In this document: positions 1 through 10,145 of the stretch, one piece after another | Layout: each line of letters starts with the position of its first letter | How positions within the stretch are numbered: position 1 is the first letter of the stretch | Source of the DNA: JALYXI01 sp963716685 | GTDB taxonomy: Bacteria > Acidobacteriota > Terriglobia > Bryobacterales > Bryobacteraceae | Reading direction: 5' to 3' | DNA length: 64,000 nt | NCBI GenBank assembly: GCA_963716685.1 | Contig: CAVQTR010000003.1 | Span: forward strand, 1,612,001-1,676,000 | Made by a program: the position numbers and the translations under genes | The notes under the pieces: generated by a model | What the model was told of the DNA's origin: nothing | What the model saw: only the letters and a program-made list of their open reading frames with translations | Database searches by the model: none

Positions 1-1
1 C

Positions 2-2248
<2,247 letters not shown>

Positions 2249-2273
2249 CTCGGCTACTCAGCAACAAATAAAA

Positions 2274-2305
2274 GGGCCGGGCGGATCTGACGATCCGCCC
2301 GGCCC
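2274..2305. terminator. Bidirectional intrinsic terminator
   Basis: A perfect 14-bp stem (2274-2287 with 2292-2305) closes a TGAC loop. On the + strand it is followed by TTTATTTA, and on the - strand by TTTATTTG, so it can end both rpoC transcription and the convergent transporter pair. It lies between the two stop codons. Confidence 0.9.
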
Positions 2306-2310
2306 TTTAT

Positions 2311-2661
2311 TTAGCGCGCGCCGGCGATCAGGACGATTCCAAACAGAATCATGCCGAGGGCAATGAACTTCTGCTTCGTCAGCGATTCCCGGAAGAACAG
2401 GCGCGACCAGATCATCGCCCAGACGTAGCTCAGCGAGACCATCGGATATAACACCGACAACTGCCCGTGCTTGATTCCCCAGCCGAAGAATACAGACGAG
2501 AGCAAAAACAGTGCGACGCCAAACGCCGCCTGCAGGCTGATGATGTGCCGCAATCCGTACCGAAGCTTCTCCGCGCCGAGTTTCAGGAACACGGCGCCGA
2601 AGGAACCAATCAGCGAGGCGACAAAAACGAGGAGAATCGACGAGACCGGCGTCGCGGTCAT
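2311..2661 (-). CDS. Half-size DMT-superfamily transporter subunit (SMR/EamA-like), distal gene of pair
   Basis: A 116-residue, four-helix inner-membrane protein of the drug/metabolite transporter superfamily. It has the C-terminal pattern seen in SMR and half-EamA proteins: LYPMVSLSYVWAMIWS followed by FFRESLTKQKFIALGMILFGIVLI. The length equals one half of a ten-helix EamA protein, which implies function as a dimer. The start codon overlaps the stop of the upstream homologue by ATGA, so the two are translationally coupled and probably form a heterodimer, as in ArnE/ArnF or paired SMR systems. The substrate cannot be read from the sequence. The stop codon lies only 6 bases from the shared terminator hairpin. 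Confidence 0.75.
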   Translation of the reverse strand: MTATPVSSILLVFVASLIGSFGAVFLKLGAEKLRYGLRHIISLQAAFGVALFLLSSVFFGWGIKHGQLSVLYPMVSLSYVWAMIWSRLFFRESLTKQKFIALGMILFGIVLIAGAR

Positions 2662-3062
2662 CGCTTCGCGCTCGCCTTGCCCATGACGGTAACGCCGCCC
2701 ACGATCACCATGATCCCGGCGATCTTAAACAGCGAAAGCGGCTCTGCGAAGAAGTAAGCCGAAAGCATGGTCACCCAGACGAACGTCAGCGCGATGATGG
2801 GGTACAACATGGAGAGTTCGCCGTCCCGCAGCGCCAGCATCAACAGCAGCGTGTTGATTCCATACAGACAGTAGCCTGCCATGAGAGGCAGATTGGTGAC
2901 GACGCGCAAAAGGTCGAGGTGATCCATCCCATTCACGCCGGTTTTCATCAGGATTTGCGCAGCGGCTCCAAGAATAGTGCAGATAAACACCAGCACCACC
3001 GATTGCATACGCGTAAACGGCCTATGCTGCGGCTTCGGCAAAGATGAAACAGGACTGATCAT
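2658..3062 (-). CDS. Half-size DMT-superfamily transporter subunit (SMR/EamA-like), proximal gene of pair
   Basis: A 134-residue, four-helix membrane protein related to the gene immediately downstream; both carry a LYP(M/I)(V/I)(S/A)L(S/T)(Y/F)VW segment after the second or third helix and a short acidic-aromatic FF(R/A)E motif before the last helix. The first 18 residues are polar and an internal ATG at 3008 would start directly at the first helix, so the start is uncertain; neither candidate has a convincing Shine-Dalgarno sequence. The gene is divergent from lepB across about 50 bases. Likely role: export or flipping of a small lipophilic cation or lipid-linked sugar, inferred from the family only. 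Confidence 0.72.
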   Translation of the reverse strand: MISPVSSLPKPQHRPFTRMQSVVLVFICTILGAAAQILMKTGVNGMDHLDLLRVVTNLPLMAGYCLYGINTLLLMLALRDGELSMLYPIIALTFVWVTMLSAYFFAEPLSLFKIAGIMVIVGGVTVMGKASAKR

Positions 3063-3082
3063 TTCTGGAATTCTGAAGGGAA

Positions 3083-3112
3083 TTCACAGGATATCAGCCT
3101 TTCCGATACAAT
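3083..3112 (+). promoter_or_regulatory. Putative sigma70 promoter of lepB-manC
   Basis: TTCACA (3083-3088) and TACAAT (3107-3112), each matching five of six consensus bases, are separated by 18 bp. The predicted start of transcription falls at about 3119-3121, on a GTG codon, which would make the lepB message leaderless. There is no Shine-Dalgarno sequence in front of either possible lepB start, which fits that reading. Confidence 0.45.
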
Positions 3113-3113
3113 A

Positions 3114-3926
3114 GTGATCTGTGGAGCGAGAAAAGACCAGCGTTGCCGAGAAGTCCGCGCCCGCGGAGCCGCGCCCAAGCAACCGGCGAAGCCCGAGGCA
3201 GATCCTCCCCGTGGAGTGATCGCTGAGTGGACCGTCACCATCATTCTGCTGCTGTTTGGCACCACAACCCTGGTTCAGGCTTTCGTGATTCCCACCGGTT
3301 CCATGGAAGATACGCTGCTGGTTGGCGACCATCTTCTGGTGGACAAACTGGCCTATGCGCCGGCCGGAGCAGTTAGCAAGTATGTACTTCCATATAGTGA
3401 GGTCAAGCGAGGAGACATCATCGTGTTCCGCTACCCTGTCGACATCCGCCAGACTTACGTAAAGCGTGCGATGGGCGTTCCCGGCGACCACATCCGTCTC
3501 GAAAACAAGCATGTGTATTTGAACGGCCACATGCTGAATGAGCCGTACGTGGTTCATAAGACGGAGTACATCGATTCCTACCGTGATAATTTCCCGTCCG
3601 ATCCGAATGTGCCACTCACCGCGCCTGCGCAGGTGATGCTGGAGAAGAACGTAGTCAATCACGAAGTGGTGGTGCCGCCGGGCCACGTTTTCGCGATGGG
3701 CGACAACCGTGATTCATCCTGGGACAGCCGCTACTGGGGCTTCGTACCTCGCGAGAACATCATCGGCAAACCTCTGGTGATTTACTGGTCTTACGCCGCT
3801 TCGACGGAAGATCTCTCGAACCCCACCATTGGGTTCGATCACCTGATGGATCTGGCGCAGCATTTCTTCACCAAGACGCGGTGGAGCCGTACCCTTAATT
3901 TCATTCACGGTTATCCCGTCCAATAG
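3114..3926 (+). CDS. lepB: Signal peptidase I
   Basis: Membrane-bound serine protease that removes Sec and Tat signal peptides on the periplasmic side. Numbered from the GTG at 3114, one transmembrane helix (about 40-57) precedes the nucleophile motif PTGSMEDTL (Ser63); the general-base lysine is Lys117 in TYVKRAMGVPGD; and the conserved box E, MGDNRDSSWDSR, follows. The length (270 aa) is normal. The first 20 or so residues are Cys- and Arg-rich and look out of frame: the overlapping frame from GTG 3121 reads VEREKTSVAEKSAPAEPR and would join the conserved part if one C were added to the CCC run at 3174-3176. A one-base deletion in the sequence is therefore suspected. The stop codon abuts the manC start with no gap. 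Confidence 0.93.
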   Translation: MICGARKDQRCREVRARGAAPKQPAKPEADPPRGVIAEWTVTIILLLFGTTTLVQAFVIPTGSMEDTLLVGDHLLVDKLAYAPAGAVSKYVLPYSEVKRGDIIVFRYPVDIRQTYVKRAMGVPGDHIRLENKHVYLNGHMLNEPYVVHKTEYIDSYRDNFPSDPNVPLTAPAQVMLEKNVVNHEVVVPPGHVFAMGDNRDSSWDSRYWGFVPRENIIGKPLVIYWSYAASTEDLSNPTIGFDHLMDLAQHFFTKTRWSRTLNFIHGYPVQ

Positions 3927-4997
3927 ATGAACCGTTACGGTCTGATCCTCGCCGGAGGCCGTGGCACTCGCTTCTGGCCGTTAAGCCGGAAGAAACGCGC
4001 TAAACAGGTCCTGAACATCGCGGGCGAGCGCACCATGATTCAGGCGACGGTGGATCGTCTGGGGCCGCTGCTTCCGCCGGAGCGCATCTGGGTGCTCACC
4101 AACGGGCATCTGCGGGATGAGATCGTGCGCCAGTTGCCGGAAGTGCCGAAGCAGCAGATCCTGGCGGAACCGGAGCAGCGGAACACTGCGCCTGCCATCG
4201 GTCTTGCCGCGCATATTCTGCATTCCATCGATCCGGACGCGGTGATGGGCGTGTTCCCGTCGGACCACATCATCGACAAGCCGAAGCCCTATCTGCGCAG
4301 CGTGAAAGCGGCCTTTGCGGCAGCCGCGAAAGGGAAGATTGCACTACTCGGCATCGCGCCGCGCTGGGCGGAAACCGGCTACGGGTACGTAGAAATGCCG
4401 AAAGGCACGGTCCCCGGCGCCCTGGACGCCGCGGATGTCGCCAGTTTTCGCGAGAAACCGGATCTCAAAACAGCAAAGTCTTACGTCAAAAAAGGCAACT
4501 TCTACTGGAATGCGGGCATGTTTTTCTGGCGCGCTGATGTGGTGCTCGAGAATTTGCGGCATCATCTGCCCAAGACGGCAACGCTTCTGGCCGGTCTGCC
4601 GGAATTCAAAAACAAAGCCTTCACTTCGCAGTTAGCCAAAATCTTTCCGCTCTGCGAGAACGTCTCGATCGATTTCGCGGTGCTGGAGAAAGCGAACGGC
4701 GTGGTCGGCCTCGCGTGCGGCGAGATCGGCTGGAACGATGTCGGCAGCTGGAACGCCGTGTATGATCTTCTTCCACGTGACGGCGATGCCAACGTGTCGC
4801 GCTCCGATATCGCCGCAAACGGCAGCTCGGGAAATTACATTGACGCGGGTAAGAAACTGGTCGCGCTGCTGGGCGTGCACGACCTGATCGTCGTCGACAC
4901 GCCCGATGCTTTGCTAATCGCCGACCGCCATCGAGCTCAGGAAGTCGGCGATCTGGTTAAATTGCTGGAGAAGCGGCAGCGGCACGATCTGCTGTAG
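3927..4997 (+). CDS. manC: Mannose-1-phosphate guanylyltransferase
   Basis: Converts mannose-1-phosphate and GTP to GDP-mannose, the sugar donor for surface glycans. The 356-residue protein carries the nucleotidyltransferase signature LAGGRGTRFWPLSR (about 8-21), EPEQRNTAPAIGLAA, the FPSDHII metal-binding segment, FREKPD and NAGMFFWRA. It lacks the C-terminal cupin (phosphomannose isomerase) domain found in bifunctional ManC/AlgA enzymes, so it is the short monofunctional form. It begins on the base after the lepB stop, so it is co-transcribed. Its last 41 bases overlap argD on the opposite strand. GDP-mannose could feed the glycan operon at the right end of the window, but that is inference. 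Confidence 0.9.
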   Translation: MNRYGLILAGGRGTRFWPLSRKKRAKQVLNIAGERTMIQATVDRLGPLLPPERIWVLTNGHLRDEIVRQLPEVPKQQILAEPEQRNTAPAIGLAAHILHSIDPDAVMGVFPSDHIIDKPKPYLRSVKAAFAAAAKGKIALLGIAPRWAETGYGYVEMPKGTVPGALDAADVASFREKPDLKTAKSYVKKGNFYWNAGMFFWRADVVLENLRHHLPKTATLLAGLPEFKNKAFTSQLAKIFPLCENVSIDFAVLEKANGVVGLACGEIGWNDVGSWNAVYDLLPRDGDANVSRSDIAANGSSGNYIDAGKKLVALLGVHDLIVVDTPDALLIADRHRAQEVGDLVKLLEKRQRHDLL

Positions 4998-6189
4998 CCA
5001 GCACGCGCTCAATTACGGCCATCGCTTCATCGACATCGGCTTCGGTGATGATGTAGGGCGGCAGAAACCGCAGCACGTTGCCGTGCGTGCAGTTCATCAG
5101 AAAGCCCTGATTCATGGCGTCCTGCACCAGGGGCGCGCCTGGAATGCTGAGCTCGACGCCCACCATCAAACCCTGGCCGCGCACCTGGGTCACGATCGCG
5201 AAACGCTCGCGCATCTCCAGCAGACGAGCGCGGAAATACTCGCCGACGCGCCGCATCTGCGGCAGCAAGTCTTCCAGCACATCAAAGAATTCGATGGCAA
5301 CGCGGCAGGCCAGCGGTCCGCCGCCGAAGGTGGACCCGTGCATCCCGGGCGCAATGGCCGCGGCGGCTTTATCATTCGCCGCGATGAAGCCGAGCGGCAG
5401 GCCGCATGAGATGGGCTTCGCCGCCACCGTGACATCCGGGAGAATCGCGGGCTGGAACTGCTGGTACGCGAAGTAGTTCCCGGGCCGGCCGACACCACAC
5501 TGCGTCTCATCAAAGATCAGCAGTGCGTTGAAGCGGGTGGCCAGTTCGCGCGCCTTCAGCAAATAACGTTCGCAGATGGGAAACACGCCGCCTTCGCCCT
5601 GAATCACTTCAAGGATGATGCCAGCCGTGCGCTCGCTGAACACCTGTTCCAGCGCCGAGGTGCTGTTTTTCGGAACGAACCGAACGCCGGGCAGCAGCGG
5701 CTCAAAATCCTTTCGGTACTTGGGCTGTCCGGTCACCGACAGAGCGCCGAGCGTTCGCCCGTGAAAGGAATTTTCGAGCGAAATGATTTCGAATTTGGCG
5801 GGATCGATCATGAAGCCATGCGCGCGCGCCATTTTCAACGCGCCTTCCACGACTTCGGTTCCCGTATTGCCGAAGAACACGCGGGTTAACCCGCTTGCCT
5901 CCACAATGCGCTTTGCCAGCGGTCCCTGAAACTGGTGGTAATACAGATTGGAACTGTGAATCAGGCGGGCTGCCTGCTCGTTGATTACGCGCGTGATACG
6001 CGGGTGGTCATGGCCGAGGGCATTCACGCCGATGCCGGAAATGAAATCCAGATAGCGGCGGCCGTCGACATCCCAGAGGTGGGCACCCTTGCCATGGCTC
6101 AGCACGAGCGGGTAGCGGGCGTAATTTTGAAGGAGATACTCCTTCTCGAGGTCCATCGTCTCCTGCGCGATGGATGCAACAGTTTCCAT
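4957..6189 (-). CDS. argD: Acetylornithine aminotransferase family protein (class III, PLP-dependent)
   Basis: Class III aminotransferase, probably N-acetylornithine:2-oxoglutarate aminotransferase in arginine biosynthesis. From the ATG at 6189 it is 410 residues long. It shows the fold-type I features: FFGNTGTEVVEGALKMAR in the phosphate-binding loop, SFHGRTLGALSVTG, the PLP-ring aspartate in IFDETQCGVGR (about Asp227) and the Schiff-base lysine in TVAAKPISCGLPLG (about Lys258). An upstream in-frame extension of 43 residues is Arg/Pro/Lys-rich and looks like non-coding sequence, so ATG 6189 was chosen. NTGTE and the AAKPISCGLPLG active-site loop differ from the textbook ArgD sequences (NSGAE, AKGLGGG), so an ornithine or other omega-aminotransferase specificity is possible. 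No other arginine gene is adjacent. Confidence 0.82.
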   Translation of the reverse strand: METVASIAQETMDLEKEYLLQNYARYPLVLSHGKGAHLWDVDGRRYLDFISGIGVNALGHDHPRITRVINEQAARLIHSSNLYYHQFQGPLAKRIVEASGLTRVFFGNTGTEVVEGALKMARAHGFMIDPAKFEIISLENSFHGRTLGALSVTGQPKYRKDFEPLLPGVRFVPKNSTSALEQVFSERTAGIILEVIQGEGGVFPICERYLLKARELATRFNALLIFDETQCGVGRPGNYFAYQQFQPAILPDVTVAAKPISCGLPLGFIAANDKAAAAIAPGMHGSTFGGGPLACRVAIEFFDVLEDLLPQMRRVGEYFRARLLEMRERFAIVTQVRGQGLMVGVELSIPGAPLVQDAMNQGFLMNCTHGNVLRFLPPYIITEADVDEAMAVIERVLATADRAAAASPAI

Positions 6190-6209
6190 CTCACAATCAT
6201 AGCGTTTGC

Positions 6210-6233
6210 GGGGACGGCACTTCCGCCGCCCCC
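6210..6233. other. GC-rich hairpin between the small unknown gene and argD
   Basis: GGGGACGGC (6210-6218) can pair with GCCGCCCCC (6225-6233) with one mismatch and a six-base loop. It lies 8 bases after the stop of the upstream small gene on the - strand. There is no T-run after it on either strand, so it is a weak candidate for an attenuator or RNA-stabilising element rather than an intrinsic terminator. Confidence 0.25.
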
Positions 6234-6241
6234 ACGCGGGC

Positions 6242-6502
6242 TTACTTGGCTTTCTTGAACATGCCAAGCGCGTTGTAATTGGCGACAATACTGCCGACGG
6301 TGCTGGTGATGATGCCAACCAGCTGATCGCTCGGGATCTGCTTTTGCAGCTGCTGGTCCGCCGTATAGACGGTCTGCACGGTTGAAAGCACCAGATCGAG
6401 TTTTGCTTTTCCCGCCGCCGGAACCGGAACCGCGGCCTCGACTGCCTGAACGGCGGTCAAAATCGCGGGCAACAGATTCAAAATCGCGATTAATGTTCCC
6501 AT
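6242..6502 (-). CDS. Small hypothetical protein, alanine/valine-rich
   Basis: An 86-residue protein that I do not recognise. The N-terminal 30 residues are hydrophobic (LIAILNLLPAILTAVQAVEA) and could be a signal peptide or a membrane helix; the remainder is a mixed helical segment with repeated Gln/Val, ending in KKAK. It is supported as a real gene by a strong Shine-Dalgarno sequence (AAAGGAG, 7 bases before the ATG) and by low-complexity but frame-consistent codon use. It is followed on the same strand by argD after about 50 bases. A holin-like or phage-derived origin is possible from size and hydrophobicity alone, but nothing else phage-like is nearby. Confidence 0.6.
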   Translation of the reverse strand: MGTLIAILNLLPAILTAVQAVEAAVPVPAAGKAKLDLVLSTVQTVYTADQQLQKQIPSDQLVGIITSTVGSIVANYNALGMFKKAK

Positions 6503-6631
6503 GAGTGTACTCCTTTCTGCCTCGATGCTAGCGGGAAGAGAAGCGCCGGCCGGGCGGGGTGCCGGGCAACTGGTTCAATTCAGTGAGGAAAAAAAATGGG
6601 ATGAGTTGTTACCGTTTCAGCGAATAGACCA

Positions 6632-6660
6632 TTGCGCGTCATTTTCGTTTTCGATAAAAT
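6632..6660 (+). promoter_or_regulatory. Putative promoter of the first Oar-like receptor gene
   Basis: A weak -35 (TTGCGC, 6632-6637) and a good -10 (TAAAAT, 6655-6660) are 17 bp apart in the most A/T-rich stretch of this neighbourhood. The predicted transcript would have a leader of about 30 bases before the ATG at 6699, which has GAGGG in front of it. Confidence 0.35.
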
Positions 6661-6698
6661 TTTCGCCAATTGCCTAAATTCGCACCCACGAGGGTCAA

Positions 6699-9600
6699 AT
6701 GAGCGAACAAATATCTATGTCCCCGCGCCGCATTGAGCTGGCGCTTTTTTGCCTGATTCTGGCTGCCTCCGTAGTTTTCGGTCAGGCGTTCACCGCCAAT
6801 CTCACCGGAGTTCTTACCGATTCCTCCGGCTCGGTGATTCCCAATGCCGCGGTGACACTGACCAACCTTGCAACCAACGAGAAGCGAAATACGGCCACCA
6901 CCGGCGAAGGCCGTTACATCTTCTCGCAGCTGCTGCCAGGCACATATGAGCTTTCCATCGAAGCGCCCGGATTCAAGGCCTATGTCCAGAGAGGCATCAT
7001 CCTGAATGCCAACCAAACAGTGGAAGCCGGCGCGGTGCTGCAGGTGGGTTCCGCCAGCGAGCGAGTCGAAATCACGGCAGCTGCGCCGCCGCTTGATACA
7101 CAGACCGCCGATCAGGCGTTTGTGCTCGGCACCAACAGCGTGGAGAACCTGCCGCTGAACACCCGCACGCCGTTTGGCTTTGTACGCGCGAACGGCGGGT
7201 TTCAGGAAGCTTTCGATATCCGCAACGCCAACCAGGATCAGAATTACGACCGCTTCGGCATTAATGGCGGCCGTACAGAAAGTTCGGCGATTCTGATCGA
7301 TGGCGTTCCCGCAACCAGCGGCTCGCAGTGGAACGGATTGATCTACAGTCCCACAGTGGATTCCGTGCAGGAAATGCAGGTGATCAGCAACAGCTATGAC
7401 GTGCAGTTCGGGCGATCCGGCGGCGCGGTGGTCAGCCTGGTCACCAAGGGCGGCTCGGACGTTTTTCACGGCAGCGGCTTCGAATACTTCCGCAACTCCG
7501 ATTTGGACGCTACGGACTACTTCACCAACAAAAACGGGCAGAAGAAGCCGTATTTCGGCCGCAATCAATTTGGGGGCACACTGGGCGGGCCCGTATGGAA
7601 ATCCAAACGGATCTTCTTCTTCGGCAGCTATGAAGGGTTGAGGCAGGGAACACCCGCCACGCGCCTGGCCAGCGTACCCACCGCTTTGCAGCGCCAGGGC
7701 GACTTTTCGCAAACTTTTAATGCGAATGGCACGCTGCAGGTGATTTACGACCCCGCGACCACGGTGGTTAACGCTGCCGGCGTTGCGACGCGGACACCGT
7801 TTCCCGGCAACATCATTCCTCCCGCGCGCTTCGATCCCGTCGGCGCGAAGGTCCTTTCCATCTTCCCGCTGCCCAACCAAACGGGTAACCTGTTTACCAA
7901 TTCCAACAACTGGTACGGCACCGGAAAGAACGTCGCGCGGACCGATCGGTATGACATCCGCACCGATTGGGTTCGTTCTGAGAAGCACAGCATGTATGTG
8001 GTCTGGTCGCAGTCGCCGGTGCAGGTGAGTACGCCTCCCACGTTCCCCGGCTGGGGAATCGGCGAACCGGGCACCTATTCTCCCAACCCGCGCTCGCATG
8101 CCACCTTCGGCAACACTTTTACGCCGAATGCCACTTGGGTGATCAACATCCTTGCCGGCTACGGTGCGTGGACCGAGAACACCATTCCGGTGGTCAAGAC
8201 GCCGGCTACCGCCATTGGATTGCCGCAATCGCTGGTGAATCAGTTCCAGGCTCCTGGCGATTTTCCGCAGTTCGCGCTGTCCAACTACACCACCATTGGC
8301 GCTTACGAAACGCTGCACCATCCCGAAAGCACGCGCCTGCTGGAAGCAAATGTCACGAAGCAGATTGCTTCGCACAGCATTCGGTTCGGTTACTCCATGG
8401 AATACGGTTACGAGAACGGCAACGGAGCGGGCGGCTGGGTAACGGCTCCGCAATTTAGCTTCAGCCAAGGCTTTACCAGCGGCCCGACCGTCAGCCCGGG
8501 CCTGACCACCAGCGGCAATGCACTGGCTTCTCTGCTGCTGGGTACCGGTTCCGGCGGCAGCGATCAGATCACAGCGCCGCTTGCGGAAGCGCATCACGAT
8601 TACGGCTTTTATTTGCAGGATGCGTGGCGCGTGAACCAGCGGCTTACGCTGAACGCGGGTCTGCGCTACGAACTGCAGCAGCCATCCACGGACCGCTACA
8701 ATCGCTTCTCTAACTTCAGTCCTTCTGTCCCGAGCCCGCTTGCCGCCGCCACCGGCCTGCCACTCACCGGGGGTCTGGTGTACCTCCAAAACACCAACAA
8801 CGGACGGGGCGCGTGGGATACCGAGTATAAGAACTTCTCCCCGCGCATCAGCTTCGCTTACAAAGCCACCGATAAATTAGTGGCCCGCGGCGGTTACGGC
8901 ATCTTCTTCCTGCCGCTACTCGGCATCGGCACGCTGGACGGTTATTCGCTCACCACGCAGTGGCAAACCAGCGTGGGCGGCGCGGGCCTGCAGCCTTTGA
9001 ATACGCTGAGCAATCCCTTCCCTGGCGGACTGCAGGCGCCTCCGGGTAACTCGCTCGGGCTTCTGACGGACGTGGGCAACAGCGTGCCGTTCCAGACGCG
9101 GAAGTATCCCAATAGCTATGTGGAGAATTACAGCTTCGATCTGCAATACCAGCTGGGCGCGAACAGCGTAATCGAGTTAGGCTACTCCGGCAACCAGGGC
9201 CACCATCTGACTTACAATGCCTCGATCAATATCGATCAGCTTCCTACTAAGTATCTGAGCCTCGGAAGCCAGCTCAACGCACAGGTGCCCAATCCGTTCT
9301 ACGGAACGCCGGGCGCCACCGGTGTGTATACAACGCCTACAACAGCAGCGTGGCGTTTGCTAACGCCGTATCCGCAGTTCACCGGTGTTAATCTGATTGC
9401 CCCGACCGCTGCCAATTCCACTTACAATGCGCTCATCTTGAAATTTTCGAAGCGCATGTCACACGGTCTCAGTGCCATCATCAATTACCAGTACTCACGA
9501 GCGATTGACGACGCATCCGAGACCCAGGCGTGGGAAGTGGGAGACACCGGCACGCGTGACGCCTATAACTGGAATTTGGAGCGCTCGATCAGCGCGCATG

Positions 9601-10145
9601 ACATTCCGCAAAGCATTGCCATGACTCTGGTCTATGACATCCCTGTAGGCAAGGGACGCGCTTTGGGAGCCAACCTGAACCGATATGCGGAAGCGGTTGT
9701 GGGCGGCTGGCAGGTGGCCTCCATCATGAACTTCCAAAGCGGGTTGCCGGATCACATGTCAGCGCCGGGCAACGGCTTCGGATTCGCGTATCAACCGCCT
9801 AACATCGCCAACGCCGATAATGTTTCCATCAGCAACCCGACAGTGCAGAAATGGTTTAACACCGACGCGTTGACCGCGCCGCCGGCTTACACCATCGGAA
9901 CCGCGCCCAGGCGCATTACGCAGCTGCGCCAGGACGGCGTGCATGCGGCGGATGTGTCCTTCATGAAGAACTTCCACATCCGCGAACCATTGAAACTTCA
10001 GTTCCGCGCGGAGTTCTTCAACATCACCAATACGCCCCAGTTCGCAGCGCCCAATACGTCCGTTGGCTCAAGTACCTTCGGTCAGGTGACCGGGCTGTGG
10101 AACACGCCGAGAGATGTCCAGTTCGGGTTAAGGCTCGATTTCTAA
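6699..10145 (+). CDS. Oar-like TonB-dependent receptor with carboxypeptidase-regulatory domain
   Basis: Large outer-membrane protein of 1148 residues. In order: signal peptide (about 1-28, ending VFGQ), a carboxypeptidase regulatory-like beta-sandwich (about 30-115: LTGVLTDSSGSVIPNA, RYIFSQLLPGTYEL), a plug-like domain with the VDSVQEMQVI / FGRSGGAVVSLVTKGG signature (about 225-255), and a long beta-barrel ending in an aromatic residue (GLRLDF) as expected for BAM-mediated assembly. The start has a GAGGG site 5 bases upstream. This expanded acidobacterial family is annotated as TonB-dependent receptor; no clear TonB box is visible, so energy coupling is uncertain. It is 35-50% similar by eye to the gene at 13376 and probably shares its role in uptake of large or surface-bound substrates. 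Its stop overlaps the convergent UnbV gene by 4 bases. Confidence 0.88.
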   Translation: MSEQISMSPRRIELALFCLILAASVVFGQAFTANLTGVLTDSSGSVIPNAAVTLTNLATNEKRNTATTGEGRYIFSQLLPGTYELSIEAPGFKAYVQRGIILNANQTVEAGAVLQVGSASERVEITAAAPPLDTQTADQAFVLGTNSVENLPLNTRTPFGFVRANGGFQEAFDIRNANQDQNYDRFGINGGRTESSAILIDGVPATSGSQWNGLIYSPTVDSVQEMQVISNSYDVQFGRSGGAVVSLVTKGGSDVFHGSGFEYFRNSDLDATDYFTNKNGQKKPYFGRNQFGGTLGGPVWKSKRIFFFGSYEGLRQGTPATRLASVPTALQRQGDFSQTFNANGTLQVIYDPATTVVNAAGVATRTPFPGNIIPPARFDPVGAKVLSIFPLPNQTGNLFTNSNNWYGTGKNVARTDRYDIRTDWVRSEKHSMYVVWSQSPVQVSTPPTFPGWGIGEPGTYSPNPRSHATFGNTFTPNATWVINILAGYGAWTENTIPVVKTPATAIGLPQSLVNQFQAPGDFPQFALSNYTTIGAYETLHHPESTRLLEANVTKQIASHSIRFGYSMEYGYENGNGAGGWVTAPQFSFSQGFTSGPTVSPGLTTSGNALASLLLGTGSGGSDQITAPLAEAHHDYGFYLQDAWRVNQRLTLNAGLRYELQQPSTDRYNRFSNFSPSVPSPLAAATGLPLTGGLVYLQNTNNGRGAWDTEYKNFSPRISFAYKATDKLVARGGYGIFFLPLLGIGTLDGYSLTTQWQTSVGGAGLQPLNTLSNPFPGGLQAPPGNSLGLLTDVGNSVPFQTRKYPNSYVENYSFDLQYQLGANSVIELGYSGNQGHHLTYNASINIDQLPTKYLSLGSQLNAQVPNPFYGTPGATGVYTTPTTAAWRLLTPYPQFTGVNLIAPTAANSTYNALILKFSKRMSHGLSAIINYQYSRAIDDASETQAWEVGDTGTRDAYNWNLERSISAHDIPQSIAMTLVYDIPVGKGRALGANLNRYAEAVVGGWQVASIMNFQSGLPDHMSAPGNGFGFAYQPPNIANADNVSISNPTVQKWFNTDALTAPPAYTIGTAPRRITQLRQDGVHAADVSFMKNFHIREPLKLQFRAEFFNITNTPQFAAPNTSVGSSTFGQVTGLWNTPRDVQFGLRLDF

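Noticed and set aside
6210..6233. Intrinsic terminator between the small gene and argD
   Set aside because: The hairpin has no T-run on either strand; kept only as a weak structural feature.
6639..8789. 716-codon reading frame on the - strand inside the first receptor gene
   Set aside because: It is the antisense of a strongly supported receptor, has Arg/Gly/His-rich composition, no ribosome-binding site and no domain; high GC makes such frames common.
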